Origin: Snodgrassella sp945267035
GTDB lineage: Bacteria; Pseudomonadota; Gammaproteobacteria; Burkholderiales; Neisseriaceae
Length of the DNA: 64,000 bases
Direction of reading: 5' to 3'
Assembly (NCBI RefSeq): GCF_026535915.1
Contig: NZ_JAFNPF010000001.1
Coordinates: forward strand, 1,736,001 to 1,800,000
The notes under the pieces are model-generated. The model saw nothing but the letters and a program-made list of their open reading frames with translations. It did not search any database and was not told the DNA's origin. This document shows, piece after piece, positions 55,833 through 64,000 of the stretch. The position numbers and the translations under genes are program-made. Each line of letters starts with the position of its first letter. Within the stretch, counting starts at the first letter, position 1.

Positions 55833-56840
55833 ATGACTCATAAAATGCCACAACGAAAACTCGGTCAACATTTAACCGTATCAGCCATTGGCTATGGTGC
55901 AATGGGATTAAGCGAATTTTATGGTGATATTGACACAGCACAGGCACAAAAGGTACTGCATAAAGTTATTGAAAGCGGTGTAACGTTAATTGATACTGCA
56001 GACATGTACGGCCGTGGTGAAAATGAAAAGCTTATCGGATCAGTATTGAAAACATTACCCGCTTCAGAACGGCACAATTTAACCATTGCCACAAAATGCG
56101 GCATCGATCGAAATAATACCACTGGCTACAGCCGCAACATCAATAATCAACCTAGCTACATCAAAAAAAGCTGTGACGAATCCCTCGCCAGACTGGGTAT
56201 TGAACAGATTGATTTGTATTATATCCACCGTATTGATCCAAATGCTCAGATCGAAGAAACCATGCAAACCTTGGCTGAGCTGAAACAAGCGGGCAAAATT
56301 GCTAATATTGGATTATGTGAAGTTTCTGCACCTGTTTTAGAAAAAGCTTTTGCCGTTCATCCTGTGGATGTAATACAAACTGAATATTCATTGTGGACCA
56401 GAGATATTGAAGAAGAAATTATCCCTTTGCTTAAAAAATACAATATCGGACTGGTACCCTATTCTCCATTAGGGCGAGGATTTTTAACTGGACGGATTCA
56501 AAGTAAAGACAGTTTACCTGAGAATGATTTCCGGCGTACCAATCCCCGCTTTCAGGATGGTAATTTTGAGCATAACAAACAATTGCTACAAGTCTTAGAA
56601 CCCATGAGTACCAAGTACAATTGCACCTTGGGACAAATCGCCTTAGCATGGTTATTGGCTCAATGGGAACACATAGTTCCGATTCCAGGAACCAAAAATG
56701 AAAAATACCTGCTTGAAAATAATCAGGCTAGCTTACTGCAATTGGATGAAACTGATATCAAAACATTGAATGATTTGAAAAACAGCATTCAAATTCAAGG
56801 GGAACGGTATACACATGAAGGAATGAAAGGTATCGTTTGA
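55833..56840 (+). CDS. Aldo/keto reductase
   Basis: 335 residues, a TIM-barrel NADPH-dependent reductase. The catalytic tetrad is visible: Asp in LIDTADMYGRGENE, Tyr in the same motif, Lys in TIATKCG and His in DLYYIHRID. C-terminal nucleotide binding is seen in VPIPGTKNEKYLLENN. It resembles the YajO/AKR13-type enzymes that reduce aldehydes and ketones. AGGATAATAAATA precedes the ATG. It follows a LysR gene and faces a zinc alcohol dehydrogenase across a shared terminator. Substrate unknown. Confidence 0.93.
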   Translation: MTHKMPQRKLGQHLTVSAIGYGAMGLSEFYGDIDTAQAQKVLHKVIESGVTLIDTADMYGRGENEKLIGSVLKTLPASERHNLTIATKCGIDRNNTTGYSRNINNQPSYIKKSCDESLARLGIEQIDLYYIHRIDPNAQIEETMQTLAELKQAGKIANIGLCEVSAPVLEKAFAVHPVDVIQTEYSLWTRDIEEEIIPLLKKYNIGLVPYSPLGRGFLTGRIQSKDSLPENDFRRTNPRFQDGNFEHNKQLLQVLEPMSTKYNCTLGQIALAWLLAQWEHIVPIPGTKNEKYLLENNQASLLQLDETDIKTLNDLKNSIQIQGERYTHEGMKGIV

Positions 56841-56880
56841 ATTTAAAAGTAAAAATTCAACTCACTTAACTACCTAAACA

Positions 56881-56916
56881 TTACCCCACCACAGATCTTT
56901 ATCTGTGGTGGGGTAA
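56881..56916. terminator. Convergent (bidirectional) terminator hairpin
   Basis: TTACCCCACCACAGAT at 56881-56896 pairs perfectly with ATCTGTGGTGGGGTAA at 56901-56916 around CTTT: a 16-bp stem between the aldo/keto reductase (+) and the alcohol dehydrogenase (-). T-runs are short on both sides, but position and strength suit a shared terminator. Confidence 0.75.
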
Positions 56917-56923
56917 TACTCTA

Positions 56924-57967
56924 TTACTGACCAATAACCAATAAAGATTTAATTGCTTGCCGTTGATCCATCGCTTCGTAGGCTGCCTGTATATCCAAGA
57001 GATTAAAACGCTGCGTAAACACCTTACCCGGTTGTATCTCTCCATTCAAAACAGCTTGCAATAACTGATTTTTATCGTAAGTGGTTACACTAGCAATTCC
57101 TCCACGCAACCCAACATTACGCCAAAAAATATCACTCCTTTGAAGGTCAGAGTCATGAGGTACGCCCACACAGCCAACAATCGCGCCTGGTCTGGTAATA
57201 TGAATTGCCGTTTGCAAAGATTCTTGTGTGCCAACGCATTCCAACACAGCATCAGCACCTGAAAGATGAGTCAAATCTATTACCCTTTTGACAGCCTCTT
57301 CTCCTCGTTCCGGAACAATATCAGTCGCGCCAAATTCTTTGGCCAGTTGAGCACGGTCTGCATGTCGACTCATGGCAATGATACGTGTGGCACCTCGCAT
57401 TTTGGCTGCAATCACGCCACACAGACCAACCGCACCATCACCCATAACCACTACAGTATCCCCTTTTTTTACTTCAGCACTGGCCGCAGCATGGTAACCC
57501 GTAGCCATAACATCAGCTAATGTCAAAAGAGAATTCAATACCGAATCTGAGTAATCTTCAGGTTGACCAGGGATCTTAACTAATGCCCAATCTGCATTAG
57601 TGAAACGCAAATATTCTCCCTGATATCCACCATTACCCCCTTCTTCCTGATTCAGGCAATTACCATCAAATCCAGCTTTACAAGCTACACAATGTCCACA
57701 ACCATGGGTAAAGGGGGCAATAACAAAGTCACCCGCCCTAACGTGAGTTACCTCACTCCCCACTTCTTCTACAATACCTATAGCTTCATGACCTATTGTA
57801 GAATTAGCTTGACGCGAACTAATGCCCCTAAACCACCAAAGATCCGATCCACAAACACACGAACGAACAATACGAATAATTGCATCGGTGGGTTGCTGTA
57901 TGGTCGGCTTGGGCATCTGACGAATTTCTACTTTGCCAGGGGCTACAAAAACGGCTACATTCATCAT
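56924..57967 (-). CDS. Zinc-dependent alcohol dehydrogenase family protein
   Basis: 347 residues, medium-chain dehydrogenase fold. The catalytic zinc site is in CVCGSDLWW and TIGHEAIGIVEEVG; the structural zinc cluster is partly kept as HGCGHCVACKAGFDGNC (Cys residues at the right spacing). The NAD(P) motif is VVMGDGAVGLCGVIAAK. Substrate unknown; such enzymes oxidise alcohols or reduce aldehydes, possibly in detoxification alongside the facing aldo/keto reductase. AAGGATAAGTT precedes the ATG at 57967, and a good -35/-10 pair lies at 58026-58054. Confidence 0.92.
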   Translation of the reverse strand: MMNVAVFVAPGKVEIRQMPKPTIQQPTDAIIRIVRSCVCGSDLWWFRGISSRQANSTIGHEAIGIVEEVGSEVTHVRAGDFVIAPFTHGCGHCVACKAGFDGNCLNQEEGGNGGYQGEYLRFTNADWALVKIPGQPEDYSDSVLNSLLTLADVMATGYHAAASAEVKKGDTVVVMGDGAVGLCGVIAAKMRGATRIIAMSRHADRAQLAKEFGATDIVPERGEEAVKRVIDLTHLSGADAVLECVGTQESLQTAIHITRPGAIVGCVGVPHDSDLQRSDIFWRNVGLRGGIASVTTYDKNQLLQAVLNGEIQPGKVFTQRFNLLDIQAAYEAMDQRQAIKSLLVIGQ

Positions 57968-58025
57968 AACTTATCCTTTAGGGAAACAAAGACAATCTGC
58001 TGTCAGCTATCCCATAGCTTATACC

Positions 58026-58054
58026 TTAATAATATAATTGTATAGTATAATCAA
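58026..58054 (-). promoter_or_regulatory. Candidate promoter of the alcohol dehydrogenase gene
   Basis: On the minus strand TTGATT (58054-58049) and TATTAA (58031-58026) are 17 bases apart. The spacer contains the near-palindrome TATACTATA, a possible operator. The -10 lies 59 bases upstream of the ATG. Confidence 0.45.
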
Positions 58055-58105
58055 TAAGTTAAAAATAATGGCAATTTTTAAAATCGTGATTAGGACGTGT
58101 AAACA

Positions 58106-58783
58106 TCAATTATCATTAACCAAGGGTACAAACAACGCTTTTTGTACACAAGTTTCCTGAAAACCTTTAGCAGTTTTATCAATGACCCATAAAAACTGAA
58201 TACCGCCTTCATCTAAAGGCAAAACCATACGCCCACCGATTGCCAGTTGTTGCAACAATGGCAATGGCACTTCCTTGGGAGCTGCTGTGAGCATAATGCC
58301 ATCAAAGGGCGCTTGCTGAGGTAAACCAAGATAACCATCTCCACAGACTAAACGCGCCTGTGACTGTAATCGTACTGCGCGTAAATTCTGCTTGGCACGC
58401 TCATGCAAAGACCGTATACGCTCGATAGAATAAATTTCTTTAATTTTTAGTGCTTGTAAAATAGCTGTCTGATAACCACATCCTGTGCCAATTTCCAAAA
58501 TACGCTGATTAACATTAATTGGGCGTTTGGCAAAAAGTAACTGAGTCATGACGGCCACCGTATAGGGCTGGGAAATAGTCTGCCCGAGTCCCAACGGCAA
58601 CGACATATCATCATAGGCTCGCGATCTCAATGCCTCTTCAACAAACAAATGTCTGGGTACAGTCACCATTGCTTCTAATACTTCTTCGCGCGTTATACCC
58701 ATCTGACGCAAGCGCGCCACCATGCGTGCTCGACGTAACTCAAATCCGGTCCAACCCGCACCCTGACCCACTTTATTCACCAC
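58106..58783 (-). CDS. pcm: Protein-L-isoaspartate O-methyltransferase
   Basis: 225 residues. Methylates isoaspartyl residues in aged proteins using SAM, starting their repair. The N-terminal RLRQMGITREEVLEAMVTVP, PLGLGQTISQPYTVAVMT and the SAM site ILEIGTGCGYQTAILQAL are diagnostic. The start is GTG at 58783; it overlaps the surE stop by seven bases and AGGA sits 6 bases upstream, so translation is coupled to surE. The surE-pcm order is the classical stress or stationary-phase pair; nlpD and rpoS, which often follow, are absent. Confidence 0.95.
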   Translation of the reverse strand: MVNKVGQGAGWTGFELRRARMVARLRQMGITREEVLEAMVTVPRHLFVEEALRSRAYDDMSLPLGLGQTISQPYTVAVMTQLLFAKRPINVNQRILEIGTGCGYQTAILQALKIKEIYSIERIRSLHERAKQNLRAVRLQSQARLVCGDGYLGLPQQAPFDGIMLTAAPKEVPLPLLQQLAIGGRMVLPLDEGGIQFLWVIDKTAKGFQETCVQKALFVPLVNDN

Positions 58784-59529
58784 TTGATGTCCTGTACAAA
58801 TGAATGGACACTTCCCATTTGTTGATAGTCAGTTAAATCCAAATTTATCGGCGTGATGGTTACATATCCAGCATGATTGTCGGCAAAATCCGTATCCGCT
58901 TTACTGGTATCGGCATTGCCTACACCGCCAATCCAATACATGATTTCCCCACGTGGATTTTTTGAAGGAACGATACAATGTTCATGATGACGTCGCCCAA
59001 GTCTGACTACCCTTATACCTTTTATTTCATTTTCCGAAACTGGCGGAATATTAATATTCCATAATACGGGCTCAGTTGGCAGCTCTCCACAAACTTTTTG
59101 CAATATAGTTGTTGCAACCTTTTCTGCTGTTCTCCAATATTGACCGCTTCGATCACACAACGAAAAAGCCAGAGAAGGAATTCCCATCAAATAAGCTTCC
59201 GTTGCAGCTGCAACCGTACCAGAATATAGGACATCGTCACCCATATTAGCGCCATGATTGATGCCAGTTATCACCAAATCAGGCTTAAAGTCTGCCATCG
59301 TATGCATAGCAACATGAATACAATCAGTCGGCGTGCCGTTGACAAAATAAAATCCGTTACTTGCTTGTTTAATTGTTAATGGACGATTCAATGTAAATGA
59401 ATTACTGACTCCACTTTGATCACTTTCCGGAGCAACTACTCGTATTTCGGCAAATTTCTCCGCAGTTCGCGCCAGTGTTGCTATCCCCTCGGCCAAATAA
59501 CCATCATCATTACAAATTAAAATTTTCAT
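58777..59529 (-). CDS. surE: 5'/3'-nucleotidase SurE
   Basis: About 250 residues. A metal-dependent nucleoside monophosphatase linked to stationary-phase survival. The metal-binding DD is in ILICNDDGYLAEGI at the N-terminus, followed by APESDQSGVSNSFTL and the GTPTDCIHVAM and TGINHGANMGDDVLYSGTVA motifs. The frame has ATGs at 59535 and 59529; I prefer 59529 because it gives the standard MKILICNDDG start. Upstream gene of the surE-pcm pair. Confidence 0.96.
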   Translation of the reverse strand: MKILICNDDGYLAEGIATLARTAEKFAEIRVVAPESDQSGVSNSFTLNRPLTIKQASNGFYFVNGTPTDCIHVAMHTMADFKPDLVITGINHGANMGDDVLYSGTVAAATEAYLMGIPSLAFSLCDRSGQYWRTAEKVATTILQKVCGELPTEPVLWNINIPPVSENEIKGIRVVRLGRRHHEHCIVPSKNPRGEIMYWIGGVGNADTSKADTDFADNHAGYVTITPINLDLTDYQQMGSVHSFVQDIKW

Positions 59530-59970
59530 AATCATCCATTTCCAATTGCTGGTGAATCAACTTGATCATTCACCCCAAACAGCAACATTTATACCATAGA
59601 TAGATATCGAGTTTTGGATTACCGATTAAACAACCACTCAAAACATGAGCAAACTAACATTTAAACCCTATTACTATCAACCTTACCTGTTACATTTGGG
59701 TACATAATAATTTAAGTAGCCATTTTTGCCACTGCAACAACATCGGCAATCAATGCTTATTATAAGAGTTTCCAGCATATTCTGGCAGCATCGATTTAAA
59801 CAGTAACCCAAAATAATTATTCACATCATTGCTGTCTAATCACATTTATTAAATTCATTTCTTTACCATACAATCCGCCAACTATTCCTAAACAAAGCCT
59901 CCAAACAAAAAACACCCTCAAACCATTTTAAGCATGGCAAGCTTAATTACCCCAATGATTAACCCATATA
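59530..59970. other. Spacer upstream of surE
   Basis: About 440 bases holding the surE promoter and the run-off from the transporter gene; no coding frame seen. Confidence 0.4.
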
Positions 59971-59999
59971 AAAAAACGGGGAATAAATCTCCCCGTTTT
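59971..59999 (-). terminator. Rho-independent terminator of the DASS transporter gene
   Basis: AAAACGGGGA at 59973-59982 and TCCCCGTTTT at 59990-59999 pair perfectly; the A-run from 59970 gives a T-run on the minus strand. It lies 19 bases after the stop. Confidence 0.88.
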
Positions 60000-60018
60000 C
60001 TCAAAGGTAAAGCTAAAA

Positions 60019-61467
60019 TTATTTACCAATTAAACCCATAGACATGAGCAGTTCCCACCATGCAATACCAACAGTACAGTGAATAATCAAACTACCAAAT
60101 CCGATAATCGCACCGACAATCCACCATGTTTTGGTATCGTTGTATCCGGCACCGAAAATAATCGGAGCAGCTGCACCACCATAGTGAGTCATGGCACCAC
60201 CGTAGGCATTGGAGAATAACAATCCTAATGCCAGCAACATTGGGTTAGCTCCAGCTACGGAACCGACAGTTGCAAATACTGGAACCATGGCTGCTACATA
60301 GGCACCACCAGACGCAAACAGATAACGAATGGCTACACTCAGCAACAGGATAGACAGTAAAGCAAGGGTATTATGATCGCCAAAATTTAGATTAGCTTGC
60401 AAGGTCTCCGCCAACCAAGCGAAGAAACCGGCTTTAGTCAAAGTAGAAGACAAACCAATGATGCCACCGTACCAAATTAAAGTGTTCCAGCCACCTTTAT
60501 TTTTCAGGACATCATCCCAGGTAACCACATTGATAATTAACGCAGTAGCCATTACGCACAATGCTACAGTAGAGGCATCCATACCTAATTGTTTTGAAAA
60601 AATCCAGCCGCCCAAAGCCATGATGAACAGCACGGCCAGCATTTTCTCAGATTTTTTCATTGGACCCAGTTCCTGCAGACCTTTAGCTGAAATTTCTTTG
60701 TTATTCACCTTTTTCAGTTCAGGTGGATAACAGAAGTAGATCACCAGAGGAGTCAGTAACAGACAGATCAGTCCAGGTACAGCGGCGGCCAAAGCCCATT
60801 GACCCCAACTCAAATCAATCTTCAAGATTGGAGCCATCATAGATAGAGCCAATGCATTGGGCGCCATGGCAGTCAGGAACATGTAACTGGTGGTTTTAGT
60901 TACCATGTAGACATTGATCATCAAATAATGACCAGCCTTACGCGGACTCGTTACTGGATCAGAACCCAGCGCACTGGCCACACTGTTAATAATCGGAAAC
61001 ACAATACCACCAGCACGGGCAGTATTTGATGGCGTAGCCGGTGCAATCAGCAAATCCAGAAATACGGTTACATAGCCTAGACCCAGTGTGGTGCTACCCA
61101 TTTTACCGATCAAGTAATAGGCGATACGTTTACCTAGACCAGTAGTGACAAATGCCGCACTCAGCGTAAATGCAGCAAAAACTAGCCAGGTAGTACCTGA
61201 TTGATAGCCACTAAGCACTTGACCCATTTTAATGGCTTGTTCTTTTGGCACTGCTGTATTACCAATAGTCACTGCGGATGCAGCAACAGATCCAAGCAAA
61301 ATAACAGGCTCAGAATAAGGTTTGAGCACCAAACCGACAATTGCAGTCAGGTAAAGACCAAACAATCGCCAAGCCAGTACAGGTAAGCCTTCCGGTGGCG
61401 GAATGAGAAAGATGATAAGAGGGATGAGAATTAAAACACCCAACTTCCACATTTTGGATTTATTCAT
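60019..61467 (-). CDS. DASS-family anion symporter/antiporter (citrate, 2-oxoglutarate/malate type)
   Basis: 482 residues, 12 or so membrane helices. A divalent-anion:Na+ or antiport carrier of the CitT/TtdT/SoDiT1 group. The N-terminus IFLIPPPEGLPVLAWRLFGLY and the two SNT/SNA-type hairpin signatures (APATPSNTARAGGIVFPI and FSNAYGGAMTHYGGAAAPI) are typical of the family substrate sites. Probable substrates are citrate, succinate or 2-oxoglutarate; which one cannot be told from sequence. Monocistronic with its own terminator. For a gut-type Neisseriaceae that lives on organic acids (inference), this may be a main carbon importer. Confidence 0.93.
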   Translation of the reverse strand: MNKSKMWKLGVLILIPLIIFLIPPPEGLPVLAWRLFGLYLTAIVGLVLKPYSEPVILLGSVAASAVTIGNTAVPKEQAIKMGQVLSGYQSGTTWLVFAAFTLSAAFVTTGLGKRIAYYLIGKMGSTTLGLGYVTVFLDLLIAPATPSNTARAGGIVFPIINSVASALGSDPVTSPRKAGHYLMINVYMVTKTTSYMFLTAMAPNALALSMMAPILKIDLSWGQWALAAAVPGLICLLLTPLVIYFCYPPELKKVNNKEISAKGLQELGPMKKSEKMLAVLFIMALGGWIFSKQLGMDASTVALCVMATALIINVVTWDDVLKNKGGWNTLIWYGGIIGLSSTLTKAGFFAWLAETLQANLNFGDHNTLALLSILLLSVAIRYLFASGGAYVAAMVPVFATVGSVAGANPMLLALGLLFSNAYGGAMTHYGGAAAPIIFGAGYNDTKTWWIVGAIIGFGSLIIHCTVGIAWWELLMSMGLIGK

Positions 61468-62242
61468 AATATTATCTCAATAGTTCAGGCAAAAAATCGT
61501 ATCTAGTTTAAATAGAATTCAATTGAAAATAAATAAATTTCAATCTTTTTTTAAATAGGAACGTTGTCTTGAAATTATATTTCAATTTTTTAACAATTGG
61601 GTATAAGAATTTTAAATTATTTAAATATATTTAAAAAATACTAGGACCCCTACAGTAACATATTTCAATCTGATCAATTACTCAATTTCATAGATATTTG
61701 ACCTAATACAGATATTCATTAAAAACAAATATCTATATTAAATTATTGGGTGTATTGTTATAGATTCCCTAATAATAGCCACCATAAAACCTATTTGCTT
61801 TTAATACAATATAGCGAAAAATCATATATTTAAAGTAATTGATGATTTTATTAAAAAGTTAACAAATAAATTAATTTAACCTCAATACACCCTTCCCTAA
61901 AATTCCTGTTTATGTCAAATAATTCCCGAACATTTTCAGATTAATAAATTAAATTATTGATATTTAATGTAATTAAATATCTTGAATTACCTCATCCGCA
62001 CATCAATGCACAGTATCATCAACTGGAAAATTATGATCAATACCAATCTATTAAATCTTGATCTTGTTTAAATAATTCAAAAATTTTTTTTGCAAGGTCA
62101 AATTTGCGGCAATTAATCTACATATCCTCAAAATTATGCTTAAACAACCTTCGATTCAGATGCAAATTTGCAACAGCCCCCCTTAATCGCCGTGTTGCAA
62201 AAACACCAGCAGTATCTAGCCAACCGCTAAAATATCAGCACA
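61468..62242. other. AT-rich spacer between transporter promoter and potF terminator
   Basis: About 775 bases. The first 150 bases should carry the transporter promoter. No coding frame, repeats or RNA gene recognised. A 98-codon plus-strand frame beginning at 62104 runs through the potF terminator and is antisense to potF at its end; I do not accept it. Confidence 0.45.
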
Positions 62243-62272
62243 AAAAAAATGAGCATAAAAGCTCACTTTTTT
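62243..62272 (-). terminator. Terminator of the polyamine-binding protein gene
   Basis: TGAGC at 62250-62254 and GCTCA at 62261-62265 form the stem core, extended by A/T pairs after one mismatch; A8 at 62242-62249 becomes a T-run on the minus strand. It starts 28 bases after the stop. Confidence 0.75.
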
Positions 62273-62299
62273 GCACAGAAACTTCAGATTCAAATACCG

Positions 62300-63436
62300 C
62301 TACTGACCAGCCTTCACCTGTTGAAACAGTCGTACAGCCAATCTTACCGCATCCTGAGATTTTGGTGAAACCACAAAACTTTTATCCAAAATTTCTTTAG
62401 GTGGAAATATGCTCGGATCAGATGTTAAAGACTTATCCATTAATGCCTTAGCAGTAGTCGTTGCAGGAGCAAAGGTCACATATGAGCCATTTTTGGCAGA
62501 CACTTTTGCATCCAAAGTATAGTTAATATACTTCAAAGCATTGGCAACATTTTGCGCATCTTTGGGAATCATAAAAGAGTCAATCCAGATACCGACTCCT
62601 TCCTTAGGCACCAATACCTTTAATTCCACTCCACTATTGGCATCTTTAGCACGCTTTTTAGCAATATTTAAATCACCGCCATACCCAGTTGCCACACAAA
62701 TATCACCACGAGCCATGTCATCGATGTATCCAGATGAACTAAAACGTTTCACATCATCGCGCACCGACTTAATCAAATTCGTGGCAGCTTTGATATCTTC
62801 TGGATCACTGCTGTTGGGATCTTTACCGAGGTAATGTAGTGCCAGCGGATACAATTCAGTTGGACTGTCAAAAAGAGAAATACCACAATTTTTCAACTTA
62901 TGAGTATATTCTGGATTAAACACCAAATCCCAAAGATTATCCGGTAATTCACCCCCAAGGGCTTTCTCAACTTGAGTTTGATTGATCCCGATGGTATTAA
63001 TCCCCCAAAAATAGGGCACGGCATATTGATTACCTGGATCAACCTTATCCATCATTTTTAATAAATTCGGGTCAATATCATTGTAATAAGACAACTGACT
63101 TTTATTAATAGGCTGATAAGCGCCAGCTTTAATTTCTCGTCCTACATTGGCAATCGACGGCACCACCAAATCATAACCGGATCGACCGATTAGAATCTTG
63201 GCTTCCAGCGTCTCATTGCTGTCATAATAATCATAACGAACTTTGATATGATTATTATTTTCAAATGCTTTCACCGTATCAGGATCAACATAATCTGACC
63301 AGTTATAAATATTTAGCTGATCAGTATGATTCGTCGTTTTCTGAACAGTCGCTGAATCTTTATTTGATGTACCAGCATCAGTGCAGGCAAACAATATCAA
63401 GCCCATGATGGCCGACAACATCCAAAACTTTTTCAT
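62300..63436 (-). CDS. potF: Spermidine/putrescine-binding lipoprotein (PotD/PotF family)
   Basis: 378 residues. Periplasmic solute-binding component of a polyamine ABC importer. The lipobox LILFAC shows it is membrane-anchored. The mature domain starts LNIYNWSDYVDPDTVKAFE (PotD/PotF hallmark NWxDY) and contains WGINTIGINQTQVEK, DSPTELYPLALHYLGKDPNS and GDICVATGYGGDL. Residue order is closer to PotF (putrescine) than PotD, but the ligand is not proven. No potGHI ABC genes lie next to it; it is transcribed alone with its own terminator, so it must work with a transporter encoded elsewhere. GGGAAAG precedes the ATG at 63436. Confidence 0.9.
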   Translation of the reverse strand: MKKFWMLSAIMGLILFACTDAGTSNKDSATVQKTTNHTDQLNIYNWSDYVDPDTVKAFENNNHIKVRYDYYDSNETLEAKILIGRSGYDLVVPSIANVGREIKAGAYQPINKSQLSYYNDIDPNLLKMMDKVDPGNQYAVPYFWGINTIGINQTQVEKALGGELPDNLWDLVFNPEYTHKLKNCGISLFDSPTELYPLALHYLGKDPNSSDPEDIKAATNLIKSVRDDVKRFSSSGYIDDMARGDICVATGYGGDLNIAKKRAKDANSGVELKVLVPKEGVGIWIDSFMIPKDAQNVANALKYINYTLDAKVSAKNGSYVTFAPATTTAKALMDKSLTSDPSIFPPKEILDKSFVVSPKSQDAVRLAVRLFQQVKAGQ

Positions 63437-64000
63437 CCATCTTTCCCATAAGTTTATACAGACTACCAAAGAAACATAACTAGCCAGATTTCTCCGGTAC
63501 AGCCATCAATAATTCGACATTAAACTGTGAAATACCCTAGCATGCAAGAGTATTTGGCAAATTATTACAGTATAACTGATCTCATAGGGTACAAAACCAG
63601 CATAATATTCAAAAAATGAGACGAAAAGACCAATATAATCCATAAGCTAGCATAAAAGAGACGCATAGTGTCAATACATGCGTCATACTCATAAATAAAC
63701 CATAACAATCTGCCGCCAAAATGATCTGTATGAGCTCAAATTCAATTAGTCTGAAAAAAGATCTATATTAAAGTGGTTGTCGCCTTTTTACTTGCAATAA
63801 ATAGCCCTGTGCAACGTTGATACTGACATGACAGATTAAAAATAGCATGGCGCACACCAGCCGCAACCATTATCACGATCTAGCTTAATTTATCCGAGGA
63901 AGAATTGAGCTCGACTCATTCCTTAAAAAGCAGACACAACATAAAATAGTCACCATCTTCGCTGACAACTGGATCGAATGATTTTGCTCCAGAGTAGATT
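63437..64000. other. Window-end spacer, no gene recognised
   Basis: 564 bases upstream of potF. The first 150 bases should hold the potF promoter. The minus frame from the window edge to the TGA at 63916-63918 is open for 28 codons and could be the tail of a gene outside the window, but this is no longer than chance allows. Confidence 0.35.

Noticed and set aside
62104..62400. 98-codon plus-strand frame
   Set aside because: It runs through the potF terminator and into the potF 3' end in antisense, with no ribosome-binding site and a composition that mirrors the opposite strand.
63916..64000. 28-codon minus frame open to the window edge
   Set aside because: Length is within chance expectation and no motif is visible.
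1..64000. CRISPR arrays, insertion sequences, prophage or integron
   Set aside because: No regularly spaced repeats, transposase, integrase or phage structural genes were seen on either strand.

Overview
The window looks like a chromosomal segment of a low-GC betaproteobacterium of the Neisseriaceae. The best guess, by inference, is a Snodgrassella-like host-associated member. Three things point there. The HtrA-type protease carries a lipobox and, from memory, closely resembles the neisserial form. The gene set (clpX, mpl, nagZ, pnp, truB-rpsO, dnaQ-ispD-ispF, cydDC, cydABX, surE-pcm) is typical of the group. The pnp terminator is an inverted repeat of GGCTGCCTGAA, which resembles Neisseriaceae DNA-uptake-sequence dialects. 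There is no phage, insertion sequence, CRISPR array or plasmid signature.

Layout. 1-4.2 kb: edge-truncated ketoacyl-ACP synthase III, ydfG-zur, and the murein endopeptidase pbpG, divergent from clpX (4.6-5.9 kb). 6.4-9.2 kb: a very AT-rich accessory patch with a secreted NTF2-like protein, a frameshifted gene remnant and an orphan PoNi-type (DUF1910/DUF1911) immunity gene. 9.4-12.6 kb: a MetE-like methyltransferase and mpl. 14-19.4 kb: pnp, rpsO, truB and nagZ, all on the minus strand. 20-27.2 kb: LprI-like secreted protein, lipoprotein HtrA, nth, thermonuclease, rpiA and the dnaQ-ispD-ispF operon. 27.7-32.5 kb: a macA-macB-outer-membrane-factor efflux operon, with a possible small plus-strand transcript just beyond its end. 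32.9-37.2 kb: coaD and adhE. 37.6-40.9 kb: small lipoprotein, DUF423, DUF3592-like and small secreted proteins. 41.1-48.7 kb: gluQ-cydD-cydC and cydA-cydB-cydX, where the 35-residue cydX was read directly from the sequence. 49-53.3 kb: tsaB-rimI-UDG-like gene, a CPA2 antiporter, tRNA-Val and tRNA-Asp. 54.7-63.4 kb: LysR regulator, aldo/keto reductase, zinc alcohol dehydrogenase, surE-pcm, a DASS dicarboxylate/citrate transporter and a polyamine-binding lipoprotein.

How it fits together. Mpl, NagZ and PbpG are murein recycling and remodelling functions. Cytochrome bd with its assembly exporter CydDC, an FNR-like box upstream of cydA, and AdhE suggest life at low oxygen. The DASS carrier and the polyamine-binding protein suggest use of host or community organic acids and polyamines. 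Coding density is low: several 0.6-1.3 kb spacers hold no intact gene, and some carry recognisable decayed coding fragments, which suggests ongoing gene loss.

There is no clear new multi-gene system here. The items most worth a second look are the orphan immunity patch, the small ORF plus terminator at 27.7 kb that points the wrong way for its neighbours, the UDG-family protein with an eroded catalytic motif, and the uptake-sequence-like terminator of pnp. Start codons were re-chosen where a Shine-Dalgarno sequence or family N-terminus favoured an internal ATG.
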